Source: an uncultured Alphaproteobacteria bacterium (lineage in GTDB: Bacteria > Pseudomonadota > Alphaproteobacteria > HIMB59 > GCA-002718135). From it: a stretch of DNA of 36,702 nucleotides. Positions 16,138 through 24,814 of this stretch are shown here, one piece after another. The position numbers and the translations under genes were made by a program. Position 1 is the first letter of the stretch, and every line of letters begins with the position of its first letter. The stretch is taken from the NCBI GenBank assembly GCA_902602695.1, contig CACKRO010000013.1:1-36702 (forward strand), written 5' to 3'. A model generated the notes under the pieces. The model searched no databases and was not told where the DNA came from. It saw only the letters and a program-made list of their open reading frames with translations.

Positions 16138-17491
16138 GCTTACAATCATTGGTGCTGGTAGTGCAGTATTTACCAAAAATATTTTTACCGATTTAATGTT
16201 CATAGATGATTTTAAAAAAATGGATATTGCACTGGTAGATATTGATGAAAAAAGATTAAAAATTTCTCATGAATTATTAGATGTAATTGCAAAAAAATTA
16301 AATGCATCGCCTAACATAAAATCATACACTAATAGAAAAGAAGCTTTAGCAGGTTCTGATTTTGTGCAATCAACTATCCAAGTAGGTGGTTACAAACCAT
16401 CAACTGTAATCGATTTTGATATTCCAAATCAATTTGGGTTAAAACAGACAATAGCTGATACCCTTGGTATTGGTGGTATTATGAGAGGTCTGAGAACAAT
16501 TCCTGTTTTAGTAGATATTGGTAAAGATATAATGGATCTTTGTCCAAATTCTTTATGGTTGCAATATGTAAACCCTATGTGTTCAAACATGATAGCAATA
16601 AATAATGCTTGTCCTGGAATTAAATCAATAGGACTTTGTCATTCTGTACAAGGAACTGCAGAAATGCTTGCTAGAGATTTAAATGAAAAAATTGAAGATA
16701 TTGACTATCTATGTGCTGGGATTAATCACATGGCTTTCTATAAAAAGTTTTCAAAAAAAAATGGTAATGGGGGAGAAGATCTTTATCCAAGATTGAAAAA
16801 ATTAGCTGATGATATTGTAACTGATAAGATAACATCAACTAGAAGTATAGGCAAAGATACCGAATCTGACAAAGTGCTACATGAAAAAGTAAGATACGAA
16901 ATTTTAAGACGATTTGGTTATTTTGTTACAGAGTCTAGCGAACATTTTGCTGAGTATGTTCCATGGTTCATTAAGAAAAACAGACAAGATTTAATTGATC
17001 AATATAAAATTCCAATCGAAGAATATATTGATAGGTGTGAAAATAATATCAAACTTTGGGATGATTTAGAAAAAGATATGACACCTATACAAAATCAACC
17101 TTTAAAAAGAGGAAAAGAATATGCTTCATACATAATGGATGCTGTAACAAATAATAATGAAGTAACAATTAATGGTAATGTAATGAATGATAATTATATT
17201 GATAATTTACCTTCAAATTGTTGTGTTGAAGTTCCTTGCTTAATTAATGCAAAAGGTAACCAACCTCAAAAAACTGGTCGCTTACCTGAACATTTAGCAG
17301 CTTTAATGAGAACAAATATAAACGTGCAAATATTGACGGCCGAAGCTGCACTAACAAATAAAAAAGAGCATATCTATCATGCTGCCATGCTTGATCCATT
17401 AACGGGAGCAAATTTATCAATTGATGAAATATATTTAATGGTTGATAAATTAATTGAAGCACACGGTAATTACTTACCCAAATTTCATTAA
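16130..17491 (+). CDS. Glycoside hydrolase family 4, alpha-galactosidase (MelA)-like, second copy
   Basis: This 453-residue protein matches the usual length of MelA-type GH4 enzymes. It has the NAD site IIGAGSAVFT (6-15), QYVNPMCSNM (145-154), GLCHSVQGTA with metal-binding C170 (168-177), CAGINHMAFY with H200, and FVTESSEHFAEYVPWF. It should remove a sugar from an imported glycoside in the cytosol using NAD and Mn. The start is a TTG at 16130 within the PhyH gene end, and the stop shares one base with the ATG of the PanB-like gene (TAATG), so the three genes are very likely translated together. It differs clearly from the first GH4 copy on the other side of the divergent promoter, so the two probably cleave different bonds. 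Confidence 0.93.
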   Translation: MTKLTIIGAGSAVFTKNIFTDLMFIDDFKKMDIALVDIDEKRLKISHELLDVIAKKLNASPNIKSYTNRKEALAGSDFVQSTIQVGGYKPSTVIDFDIPNQFGLKQTIADTLGIGGIMRGLRTIPVLVDIGKDIMDLCPNSLWLQYVNPMCSNMIAINNACPGIKSIGLCHSVQGTAEMLARDLNEKIEDIDYLCAGINHMAFYKKFSKKNGNGGEDLYPRLKKLADDIVTDKITSTRSIGKDTESDKVLHEKVRYEILRRFGYFVTESSEHFAEYVPWFIKKNRQDLIDQYKIPIEEYIDRCENNIKLWDDLEKDMTPIQNQPLKRGKEYASYIMDAVTNNNEVTINGNVMNDNYIDNLPSNCCVEVPCLINAKGNQPQKTGRLPEHLAALMRTNINVQILTAEAALTNKKEHIYHAAMLDPLTGANLSIDEIYLMVDKLIEAHGNYLPKFH

Positions 17492-18318
17492 TGTCTAAAC
17501 TTACTGTTAAAGATTTATTTGATAAAAAAGGAAAAGTTAAATTAACAGAACTGTATGTTACAAATGCTTTAGAAGCGTATGCAGCTGAACAAGCTGGCAT
17601 AGATATCCAAATTGTTTCATTCAAAAAAGAAACTTTAAGAACAGGCGTGCCTACAAATAAATGGTTTAGAGACGCTCATATTAAAGATATTCGAGAAGCA
17701 GCTCCAAACACATTTATGATTTATGGTCTTGGTCAATTATCCTCGCCAGAAAAAGCAATTGATGCTGCTCTTATTGCAAGAGAAAATGGAGCTGATGCAG
17801 TTTACTGTGGTAATAGTCCAAAATATATAGAAGCTCTTCGAAATGAAGGTTTGCCAGCAGTCAGTCATATTGGTTTAATTCCATATAAAAACACATGGAC
17901 AGGTGGTTTCAAAGCAGTTGGGAAAGACGCACAATCTGCTTATAGGGTTTATAAAGATGCTTTAGCATATGATCAAGCGGGGGCTATAGGTCTAGAAGTT
18001 GAATGTGTTCCTGATAGAGTTGCAGAAATAATTACTAATAAAGTTAATTTATTAACGTTATCAATGGGAAGTGGTCCTAAATGTGACGTTGAGTTTTTAT
18101 TTATTCAAGATGTTATTGGAACAAATACTGATAGGGTTCCTCGTCATGCTAAAGTATTTAAAGATACAAATAACTCATACGAAAAGCTTTTAGAAGATAC
18201 TGTAGAAGGACTTAAAAATTTTATTAAAGACGTAAATACTAAAAAATTTCCAACTCCATCAAATATTGTCGAAATAAAAGATGAAGAGTTTGAAAAATTT
18301 TTGAATAAAGTTGGCTAG
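17491..18318 (+). CDS. PanB-like (ketopantoate hydroxymethyltransferase fold) protein lacking the usual metal ligands
   Basis: This 275-residue protein resembles PanB along its length: a start like KLTELYVTNALEAYAAEQAG (17-36), GLPAVSHIGLIPY (120-131), GGFKAVGKD (138-146), the catalytic-type E171 in VECVPDRVAEIIT, the MGSG loop (192-195) and a C-terminus like FPTPSNIVEI. However, the places of the Mg-binding aspartates do not fit: VGDSL is VSFKK (42-46) and the aDlPF segment is YGLGQ (78-82), while VKLEGG is VYCGNS (104-109), losing the lysine and glutamate. It is therefore unlikely to make ketopantoate. The PEP mutase/isocitrate lyase superfamily includes C-C bond lyases and mutases, so a related aldol-type reaction on the product of the PhyH/GH4 genes is possible. 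Its stop overlaps that of the convergent gene. Confidence 0.75.
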   Translation: MSKLTVKDLFDKKGKVKLTELYVTNALEAYAAEQAGIDIQIVSFKKETLRTGVPTNKWFRDAHIKDIREAAPNTFMIYGLGQLSSPEKAIDAALIARENGADAVYCGNSPKYIEALRNEGLPAVSHIGLIPYKNTWTGGFKAVGKDAQSAYRVYKDALAYDQAGAIGLEVECVPDRVAEIITNKVNLLTLSMGSGPKCDVEFLFIQDVIGTNTDRVPRHAKVFKDTNNSYEKLLEDTVEGLKNFIKDVNTKKFPTPSNIVEIKDEEFEKFLNKVG

Positions 18319-19142
18319 ATATTTATAATTAATAAATCTTCTCCAATTATAGGATCTTTACCAAAATCTTTTTTTACAATTTTCTTTAATCTTGAAACAT
18401 TAAATCTTGTTGGAACAAAATGTGTTAATACAAGTTCTTTACAATTTGATAATTTAGCAACTTTTCCCACAAGATTACTTGGAGTGTGATACTCTTTCAC
18501 ATTATGTAATGTTTTTTTAGTTCTAAGTTTAGACGTTTTATTCATTTCATATTCTATAAAAACCTCATGAAGTAAAACATCTGAGTTCTGAGCATTTTGC
18601 ATTAAACTCTCACACGGTCGTGTATCTCCACTAATTGTTAATTTTTTATTATTATTATAAAATGAAAAACCATATGCATATGGCACTGGTTTATGATCAA
18701 CTTCAAAATATTTAATTTTTATATCATTTATTTTTATTGAGCCATTTTTTTTTAATTCATAAACTTTATATTTAAGAGCATTTGTTGATTTTCTTTTTTC
18801 ATAAGAAATTCTTAATTCACGTTCAATTTTCCAAGCTGAAAATATTTTATCAACAAATTTCTTTGTTCCTTTAGGTCCATATATTTTCCATATTGTATCT
18901 CTATCAGAGTGCCAAGAAGAAATGATGAGTTGATACAAATCTATAACATGATCGGTGTGTAAATGAGTAAGTAGTAAAGCGTCAATATCAGCTGAAGAGT
19001 TTTTACTTTTATTTAATCTTTGCGTTACTCCAGAACCACAATCGATTAAAATTTTAGTTTTTTTGGTTGATACAAGGTTTGATGCACCACACCTTTTGTA
19101 ATCAATTGAGGGGCATCCTGTTCCTAGAAGCGTTAGCTTCAT
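18315..19142 (-). CDS. RNase Z-like metallo-beta-lactamase-fold hydrolase
   Basis: This 275-residue protein has the zinc-binding set of the MBL fold: LTHLHTDHVIDL (H60, H62, D64, H65), D173 in SGDTRPC, H219 in EYHTPS and H241 in LTHFVP. Length, the EVDHKPVPYAYGF segment (147-159) and the short C-terminus resemble RNase Z and the related arylsulfatase/phosphodiesterase-like group. RNase Z trims tRNA 3' ends; both tRNAs here encode CCA, where such enzymes are less needed, so another phosphodiester or ester may be the target. Its ATG shares a base with the rpoD stop (TAATG), so it is probably co-translated with the sigma factor. Its own stop shares the palindrome CTAG with the stop of the convergent PanB-like gene. 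Confidence 0.85.
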   Translation of the reverse strand: MKLTLLGTGCPSIDYKRCGASNLVSTKKTKILIDCGSGVTQRLNKSKNSSADIDALLLTHLHTDHVIDLYQLIISSWHSDRDTIWKIYGPKGTKKFVDKIFSAWKIERELRISYEKRKSTNALKYKVYELKKNGSIKINDIKIKYFEVDHKPVPYAYGFSFYNNNKKLTISGDTRPCESLMQNAQNSDVLLHEVFIEYEMNKTSKLRTKKTLHNVKEYHTPSNLVGKVAKLSNCKELVLTHFVPTRFNVSRLKKIVKKDFGKDPIIGEDLLIINI

Positions 19143-21316
19143 TATTCATCTAAAAATGTTTTTAGTTTCCTTGCTCTTGTAGGATGTTTTAATTTTCTTA
19201 ATGCTTTAGCTTCAATTTGTCTTATTCTTTCTCTAGTAACACTAAATTGCTGACCAACTTCTTCCAGAGTATGATCACTATTCATACCAATACCAAAACG
19301 CATTCTTAAAACCCTCTCTTCTCTTGGGGTTAAAGAAGATAGTATTCTTGTAGTAGTATCACGTAATGAACTTTTTACAGCTGCATCTATTGGTATAAGA
19401 GCATTTTTATCTTCTATAAAATCTCCCAAAGAACTATCTTCTTCATCTCCAACAGGAGTTTCTAAGCTGATTGGTTCTTTTGCAATTTTTAAAACTTTTT
19501 TAACTTTATCTAGAGGCATATGAAGTCTATCTGCTAACTCATTTGGAGTAGGTTCTCTTCCTATTTCAGACATTATTTGTCTTGTGGTTCGAACAATTTT
19601 GTTGATTGTTTCTATCATATGAACAGGAATTCTTATTGTTCTTGCTTGATCTGCAATTGATCTTGTAATTGCCTGTCTGATCCACCAAGTTGCATAAGTT
19701 GAAAATTTATATCCCCTTCGGTATTCAAATTTATCAACCGCTTTCATAAGGCCTATATTGCCTTCTTGAATTAAGTCTAGAAACTGAAGTCCTCTGTTTG
19801 TATATTTTTTAGCAATAGAGATAACCAATCTTAAATTGGATTCAATCATTTCTTTCTTAGCTCTATTTGCAGATCTTTCACCCTGTTGGACAGTACCAAC
19901 TATTCTTCTGAATTCAGATAGAGGCAGTTCTGAAGCACCTTGGATTTCTTTAATTTCTTCAATAGTTTTATTAATTTCTATATGATTTCGGTTTATAAAT
20001 TTTTCCCAATTTTTATCTTTTGTTGATAATAAATTCTGTATCCAATTTTTTTCAAAATTAAAATTTAAATACTGGCCAACAAATTCTTCTCTTTTTACAC
20101 CAGCGCTAGTTGCCATACGTAACATTTTTCCTTCTCTAAGAAGAAGTTTTTTATTTAACTCATATAAGGCTTCCATAAGAGCTTCAATTGTGGTTGAGTT
20201 AAAATGTACAGCTTTCATTGCAGAAACCATTTCTTTTTGTATCTTTAAATATTTTTTTTCTAGAGAATTAAAATTTTTTTCGTTTTTTTTATCTGCACCT
20301 ATTAATTCTTGACTACTTTTTTGAAGCTTTTTGAATAGTTTTGTAATATCATTGAAATCATTTAATACTTTTGGTTTAAGTTTTTCTTCCATTGCGGCAA
20401 GAGAAACGTTAAGGCTATCATCTTCATCATCGTCTTGTTGTTGATTTTCTTCATTATTATCTTCTGTTTTATTTGTATTATCTTTATTTTTTTTATCACT
20501 TTCTTCTTGATCACCGCCACTTTCAATTAATTTAAAAGTATCTTCAAGTTTAGAGTCAGAGATATCTGACATGTCATATGTAGCTTCTAAATCTACAATA
20601 TCTCTAAGCAGCATTGTCCCATCTTTAATTGCATCTTTCCAATTAATAATTGATCTTATTGTCATTGGGCTTTCACAAATAGCACCGATCATTTTTTCTC
20701 TTCCAGCTTCAATTCTTTTAGCTATAGCTATTTCACCTTCTCTACTTAGAAGCTCGACCGCCCCCATGTCTCTCAGGTATAATCTTACTGGATCATCAGT
20801 TTTACCTGTTTGTTTTTTTTCTTGTTCATCACTGCCTTCTTCAGATTTTGCAGTTTGTTTTTTTGCTAGAGTTAGTAATTCTTTTGCTTCTTCCTCAGAA
20901 TGAATTTTAATATTATTAGAGGTTATTAGATCACTAAATTTTTTAATATTTTCTTCAAGTCTGAATTTTTTAGGAATAGCTTTTTCAATTATTTTTTGAG
21001 TATATATTCCGTCAATTTTATGTTTGTTAATTAACTTTGCAAATATTTCTTTTATTTTTTCTTCAAAACCTGAGATTGCTTTTGGAATTTTTTTTGGCTT
21101 ATCTTCTTGTGAAGGTTGAATCAAAGTCTTCTTAGGTATTTTTTTTGTAATAGTTTTTGTTGATTTTTTTATAATTTTCGTTTTAGATGTTTTGGAAGAC
21201 TTGGAGGCTGACTTCTTCTTAATTAATTTTTTTTTAACTGAAGTTTTCTTTTTAGTTGGAATAGTTTTCTTCTTTACAGTTTTTTTCTTAACAGTTTTTT
21301 TCTTCTTATTTACCAT
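19142..21316 (-). CDS. rpoD: RNA polymerase primary sigma factor (sigma-70) with lysine-rich N-terminal extension
   Basis: This 724-residue protein is the housekeeping sigma factor. After a lysine-rich tail (1-80: 34 lysines, no acidic residue before E71) come region 1.1 (about 84-150), region 1.2 ([21 protein letters not shown], about 175-195), a non-conserved region with an acidic stretch at 269-300, region 2 ([20 protein letters not shown] to [14 protein letters not shown], about 493-557), region 3 and region 4 ([16 protein letters not shown], then the helix-turn-helix [20 protein letters not shown]). It directs transcription from -35/-10 promoters. The gene follows dnaG after 4 bases, a long-known arrangement (macromolecular synthesis operon), and overlaps the MBL gene at its end. 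The basic tail is the odd part; its role is unknown. Confidence 0.97.
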   Translation of the reverse strand: MVNKKKKTVKKKTVKKKTIPTKKKTSVKKKLIKKKSASKSSKTSKTKIIKKSTKTITKKIPKKTLIQPSQEDKPKKIPKAISGFEEKIKEIFAKLINKHKIDGIYTQKIIEKAIPKKFRLEENIKKFSDLITSNNIKIHSEEEAKELLTLAKKQTAKSEEGSDEQEKKQTGKTDDPVRLYLRDMGAVELLSREGEIAIAKRIEAGREKMIGAICESPMTIRSIINWKDAIKDGTMLLRDIVDLEATYDMSDISDSKLEDTFKLIESGGDQEESDKKNKDNTNKTEDNNEENQQQDDDEDDSLNVSLAAMEEKLKPKVLNDFNDITKLFKKLQKSSQELIGADKKNEKNFNSLEKKYLKIQKEMVSAMKAVHFNSTTIEALMEALYELNKKLLLREGKMLRMATSAGVKREEFVGQYLNFNFEKNWIQNLLSTKDKNWEKFINRNHIEINKTIEEIKEIQGASELPLSEFRRIVGTVQQGERSANRAKKEMIESNLRLVISIAKKYTNRGLQFLDLIQEGNIGLMKAVDKFEYRRGYKFSTYATWWIRQAITRSIADQARTIRIPVHMIETINKIVRTTRQIMSEIGREPTPNELADRLHMPLDKVKKVLKIAKEPISLETPVGDEEDSSLGDFIEDKNALIPIDAAVKSSLRDTTTRILSSLTPREERVLRMRFGIGMNSDHTLEEVGQQFSVTRERIRQIEAKALRKLKHPTRARKLKTFLDE

Positions 21317-21320
21317 AACT

Positions 21321-23069
21321 TTATTTTAATAAATCTTCATTGTTGTGAAGATCGAAAGTGATATTTTTTAACTCATCCCATGTCATTGAAGATGAATTAG
21401 TATCTATTTCAATTAGGCTTTTATTTATTTTTTTCAAATTTGAAAGTCTTGTCTTCAAATTATTTATAGATTCCTTAATTTCATTAATAACTTGTTCAGT
21501 ATCATAATCTGAGCGAACATAAGGGAAAAGTTGAAATATACTATTATCCTTAGTTTTTTCATAAATTTCAGATACTTTATTTGGGAATTTAACAATATTA
21601 ATATTATCTACGGATACCTCAAAAAACTCTGATTTATGAATAAAATTTAAGAATTCAGTCTGAATATCATTCAATAGTTCAGAAGCTATCAAGAGGGAAT
21701 AGATCTGTTGTCTTAATTTCACATGATTTAAATAAGCCGTAAGAAAAGAATAAATTTGTTTCTCTTTTAGAGAAGTCTTTTTTGAAATAATTTTAATAGT
21801 TTGTTTTTTACCAGAAAATGATTTTAGTTTTTGAAAAAATAAAGATTTAAACTCATTTTTGTAAAAATATTTTATTTTACTATCTTTTATATTGCTAACT
21901 AATTCGTCAATATAATTATCAAAAATTACTTTATTATCAGGTTTTTGTAAATCAATTGATTTTGATGATTCTTGGAAAATAAAATCTACAATTGAAAGTG
22001 GATTTTTTAAATATGTTGCAAATTTACTTAAAGAATATTCATTTATGTAGGTATCAGGATCATATTCATTTGGCAAAATAACAAATTGCAATAATTTTGA
22101 AGGGGTTAGATAAGGTAAAGACATTATAGCACTTTTAAAAGAAGCTTTTAAACCTGATTGGTCTCCGTCGAACATTAAAGTTGGTTTATTTACATATTTC
22201 CATGATAATAAAAGATGAGTATCAGTTAATGAAGTTCCTAAAGGAGCTACAGCTGTTTTAATATTTTTGTCATACAAACTTATCACATCCATATAACCTT
22301 CACAAATTAACATATTTTTTTTTGATCTTATAATTTGTTTAGCGTTAAAAAGATTATACAAAATATTTCTTTTTTTAAAAAAATCACTTTCAGGTGAATT
22401 AATATATTTAGGATTTGAATTATCTAATACTCTTCCACCAAATCCAACAATTTTTCCATATTCATTTGTAATTGGGAACATAAGTCTATTATAAAAAAAA
22501 TCTCTTATCTTGTCGTTTTTGTCTATTTTAACAACATTACTTTCAAGAAGTTCTTTATCTTCAAAACCTTGTTCTTTTAGAAATTGATAAAGAGTTTGTT
22601 TTGAATTAGAAGAAAATCCTAACTTAAAAAATTTAATAGTCTCGTGTGATAAATTTCTTTTATTTAAATATCTTTGACAATCTTTGTTTACCTCTAGATT
22701 ATCTTGAAACCATTTTGTCGAGATTTCTAAAATTTTATAAATTTTATCATTTTTTTTATTAATATTTGAATCAAAATTATCAACTATTCTAATACCAACT
22801 CTTTGAGCTAATTCTTTTACTGCTTCAGGGAATGAAAAATTATAAAGCTCTGTATATATTGTAAATATATCTCCTTTAGCACCACATCCAAAACAATAAT
22901 AGGAGCCTAAATCATCATTTATCTTGCAAGATGGAGTTTTTTCATCATGAAATGGACAACAACACCAACTATCCTTTCCTTTTTTTATGACTTTTGTTTT
23001 TTTTTCTAATTCTTGTGAAAGAAGAATTTTTGATTTTATTAATTCAAGATCATTTTTTGAAAATGACAT
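21321..23069 (-). CDS. dnaG: DNA primase
   Basis: DnaG makes RNA primers for replication. From the ATG at 23069 the protein has 582 residues: a CHC2 zinc domain (C38, H41, C59, C62; [10 protein letters not shown] and [11 protein letters not shown]), the polymerase core with [20 protein letters not shown] (about 211-230), the TOPRIM fold with ICEGYMDV and [10 protein letters not shown] (about 254-308) and a divergent C-terminal helicase-binding part. I choose the ATG because its first base is the last base of the yqeY stop (TGATG); a TTG three bases upstream is also in frame. It sits between yqeY and rpoD as in many alphaproteobacteria. The zinc knuckle has two extra cysteines (C36, C37) beside C38 and a cysteine where phenylalanine is common (TPSC). 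Confidence 0.96.
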   Translation of the reverse strand: MSFSKNDLELIKSKILLSQELEKKTKVIKKGKDSWCCCPFHDEKTPSCKINDDLGSYYCFGCGAKGDIFTIYTELYNFSFPEAVKELAQRVGIRIVDNFDSNINKKNDKIYKILEISTKWFQDNLEVNKDCQRYLNKRNLSHETIKFFKLGFSSNSKQTLYQFLKEQGFEDKELLESNVVKIDKNDKIRDFFYNRLMFPITNEYGKIVGFGGRVLDNSNPKYINSPESDFFKKRNILYNLFNAKQIIRSKKNMLICEGYMDVISLYDKNIKTAVAPLGTSLTDTHLLLSWKYVNKPTLMFDGDQSGLKASFKSAIMSLPYLTPSKLLQFVILPNEYDPDTYINEYSLSKFATYLKNPLSIVDFIFQESSKSIDLQKPDNKVIFDNYIDELVSNIKDSKIKYFYKNEFKSLFFQKLKSFSGKKQTIKIISKKTSLKEKQIYSFLTAYLNHVKLRQQIYSLLIASELLNDIQTEFLNFIHKSEFFEVSVDNINIVKFPNKVSEIYEKTKDNSIFQLFPYVRSDYDTEQVINEIKESINNLKTRLSNLKKINKSLIEIDTNSSSMTWDELKNITFDLHNNEDLLK

Positions 23070-23524
23070 CAATTGCCCAGTAAAGATTTAGCTATTTTTC
23101 CAACTAAACCCATATCTATTTTTCCAGTATAGTTTTCCTTAATTATTTTCATAAGGGCACCCATTTCTTTGATTGATGAATAATTATTCTCTTGAATTAT
23201 ATTCTTTATGATCAATGTTGTTTCATCTTCACCCATTTGTTTTGGTAAAAACATTTCTATTACTTTGATTTCATTTTGTTCCTTTTCAATAAGATCATTC
23301 CGATTCGCTTTTTCAAAAGCTTCTATTGAATCTTTTCTTTGTTTTACTAAACTTTGAAGTAAACTTAAAATATCAGAATCGGTCAAAGAGTCTTGCTTAC
23401 CTCTAAGAGAAATTTCCTTATCTTTAATAGCGCTCTTTATTAATCTTAAAGTATTGATGGAATTAGTATCTTTTTCTTTGATAGAATTGTTATAATCACT
23501 TTCAATTTTATCCTTTAAGCTCAT
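23069..23524 (-). CDS. GatB/YqeY domain protein
   Basis: This 151-residue cytosolic protein is of the YqeY family, which shares the C-terminal helical tRNA-binding domain of GatB and the tail of some glutaminyl-tRNA synthetases. The two-part layout is visible: an N-terminal helical half (INTLRLIKSAIKDKEI, SLVKQRKDSIEAFEKANR) and the C-terminal YqeY half (LPKQMGEDE, MGALMKIIKENYTGKIDMGLVGKIAKSLL). Its cell role is not firmly known; it probably binds RNA. It is the first gene of the yqeY-dnaG-rpoD operon, diverges from carA over 120 bases and overlaps dnaG by one base. Length and position are normal for the family. Confidence 0.93.
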   Translation of the reverse strand: MSLKDKIESDYNNSIKEKDTNSINTLRLIKSAIKDKEISLRGKQDSLTDSDILSLLQSLVKQRKDSIEAFEKANRNDLIEKEQNEIKVIEMFLPKQMGEDETTLIIKNIIQENNYSSIKEMGALMKIIKENYTGKIDMGLVGKIAKSLLGN

Positions 23525-23599
23525 ATTTTTTCACTTTCTAATAAATTTAATTTAATAATATAATTCTTCTTTTTAATTTCAACTAATCCTTGACTACAT

Positions 23600-23608
23600 T
23601 GTTATAAA
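23600..23608 (+). promoter_or_regulatory. Candidate extended -10 promoter for carA
   Basis: TGTTATAAA (TG-N-TATAAA) lies 36 bases before the chosen carA start. A TTGACT at 23590-23595 is too close to serve as its -35. This would give a short leader; no attenuator-like stem is seen in it. Confidence 0.35.
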
Positions 23609-23644
23609 TGCCTACTAACTATCATTTTGCTTCATCTAAATATA

Positions 23645-24814
23645 ATGGAAGTTTTAAAAAAAGAACCACATATACACAATAAAACTGCAGCTCTTGTATT
23701 AGAAAATGGTGAAATCTTATGGGGTTATGGATTAGGAGAGAAAAAGGCTGCCGTAGGTGAGCTTTGTTTTAATACCTCTCAAACAGGCTATCAAGAAGCA
23801 TTGTCAGATCCCTCATATACAAAACAAATTATTACATTTACTTTTCCACATGTTGGAATTGTAGGTACAAATCAGGAAGATCAAGAGTCAAAAAAAATCT
23901 ACGCTGATGGTTGTGTAATAAATCAGCCATTATCAGAGTATTCAAATTGGAGAGCAGAAAATGACTTGAATTCATATTTTTTAAAAAACAAAATTCCATG
24001 TATTTTTGGAATTGATACTAGATACTTAACTAAGAAATTATCTGTTGAGGGGGCTAAGAAGGCTGCAATTATTCACTTTGGAAAAGGTGAAAATAAAATT
24101 GAAAAACTTAAAACTCAAATAAATGAGTGGAAAGGTCTTCAAAATTTAGATTTGGCGGGAATAGTATCGACAGAGCAAAACTATAATTGGAAAAAAGGAA
24201 TATGGAAAAGTGAAAAATCAATTAAAAGCCAATTTAAATATAATGTCACTTGCTTAGACTTTGGCATCAAAAATAATATTTTAAGAAATCTTATTGAATT
24301 TAATCTTAACCCAACTGTATTAAACTTATTTTCTAGCTATGAAGAAATAATAGAAACTAATCCTTCAGGAATTTTTTTATCAAACGGGCCTGGTGATCCT
24401 TATGCCACAGGTAGTAAAATAGTTGATGTGATTAAAAAATTAATTGATGATAATATTCCAATATTTGGCATATGTTTAGGGCATCAAATTTTAGGATTGG
24501 CATTAAATGCAAAAACTAAAAAAATGTTTCAAGGTCACAGAGGTTCAAACCATCCCGTCAAAAATCTTACAACAGGCATTGTTGAAATTACTTCACAAAA
24601 TCATGGCTTTGAAGTTGATAGAGATAGTTTTGGCAAAGATATAATTGAAACTCATGCTTCACTATTTGACGGAACTAATGAAGGTTTAAGACATAAGCAT
24701 TTACCAGTATTTAGTGTTCAATATCATCCAGAGGCGTCGCCTGGTCCACATGATAGTCATTATTTGTTTGAAGAATTTTATAAACTTATTGAGCAAAATG
24801 CCAAAAAGAACTGA
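23645..24814 (+). CDS. carA: Carbamoyl-phosphate synthase small (glutaminase) subunit
   Basis: CarA frees ammonia from glutamine and passes it to CarB to make carbamoyl phosphate for arginine and pyrimidines. From the ATG at 23645 the protein has 389 residues: an N-terminal CarA domain ([41 protein letters not shown]) and a class I amidotransferase domain with SNGPGDP (about 246-252), the nucleophile C277 in FGICLGHQ, and H361/E363 in [15 protein letters not shown] six codons upstream (23627) is in frame but adds residues not seen in the family. The end overlaps carB by 17 bases, so the two subunits are coupled. It diverges from the yqeY-dnaG-rpoD operon. Confidence 0.96.
   Translation: MEVLKKEPHIHNKTAALVLENGEILWGYGLGEKKAAVGELCFNTSQTGYQEALSDPSYTKQIITFTFPHVGIVGTNQEDQESKKIYADGCVINQPLSEYSNWRAENDLNSYFLKNKIPCIFGIDTRYLTKKLSVEGAKKAAIIHFGKGENKIEKLKTQINEWKGLQNLDLAGIVSTEQNYNWKKGIWKSEKSIKSQFKYNVTCLDFGIKNNILRNLIEFNLNPTVLNLFSSYEEIIETNPSGIFLSNGPGDPYATGSKIVDVIKKLIDDNIPIFGICLGHQILGLALNAKTKKMFQGHRGSNHPVKNLTTGIVEITSQNHGFEVDRDSFGKDIIETHASLFDGTNEGLRHKHLPVFSVQYHPEASPGPHDSHYLFEEFYKLIEQNAKKN

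Noticed and set aside
17244-17624. Minus-strand frame of 126 codons over the GH4/PanB-like junction
   Set aside because: It spans two well-supported genes on the other strand and has no recognisable domain.
21240-21316. Low-complexity T-rich repeats as a possible regulatory or CRISPR-like repeat
   Set aside because: They encode the lysine-rich RpoD tail in frame; units are irregular with no spacers.
24714-24797. GTG at 24714 as carB start
   Set aside because: It lies far inside carA and adds residues absent from CarB; the ATG at 24798 begins the standard N-terminus.
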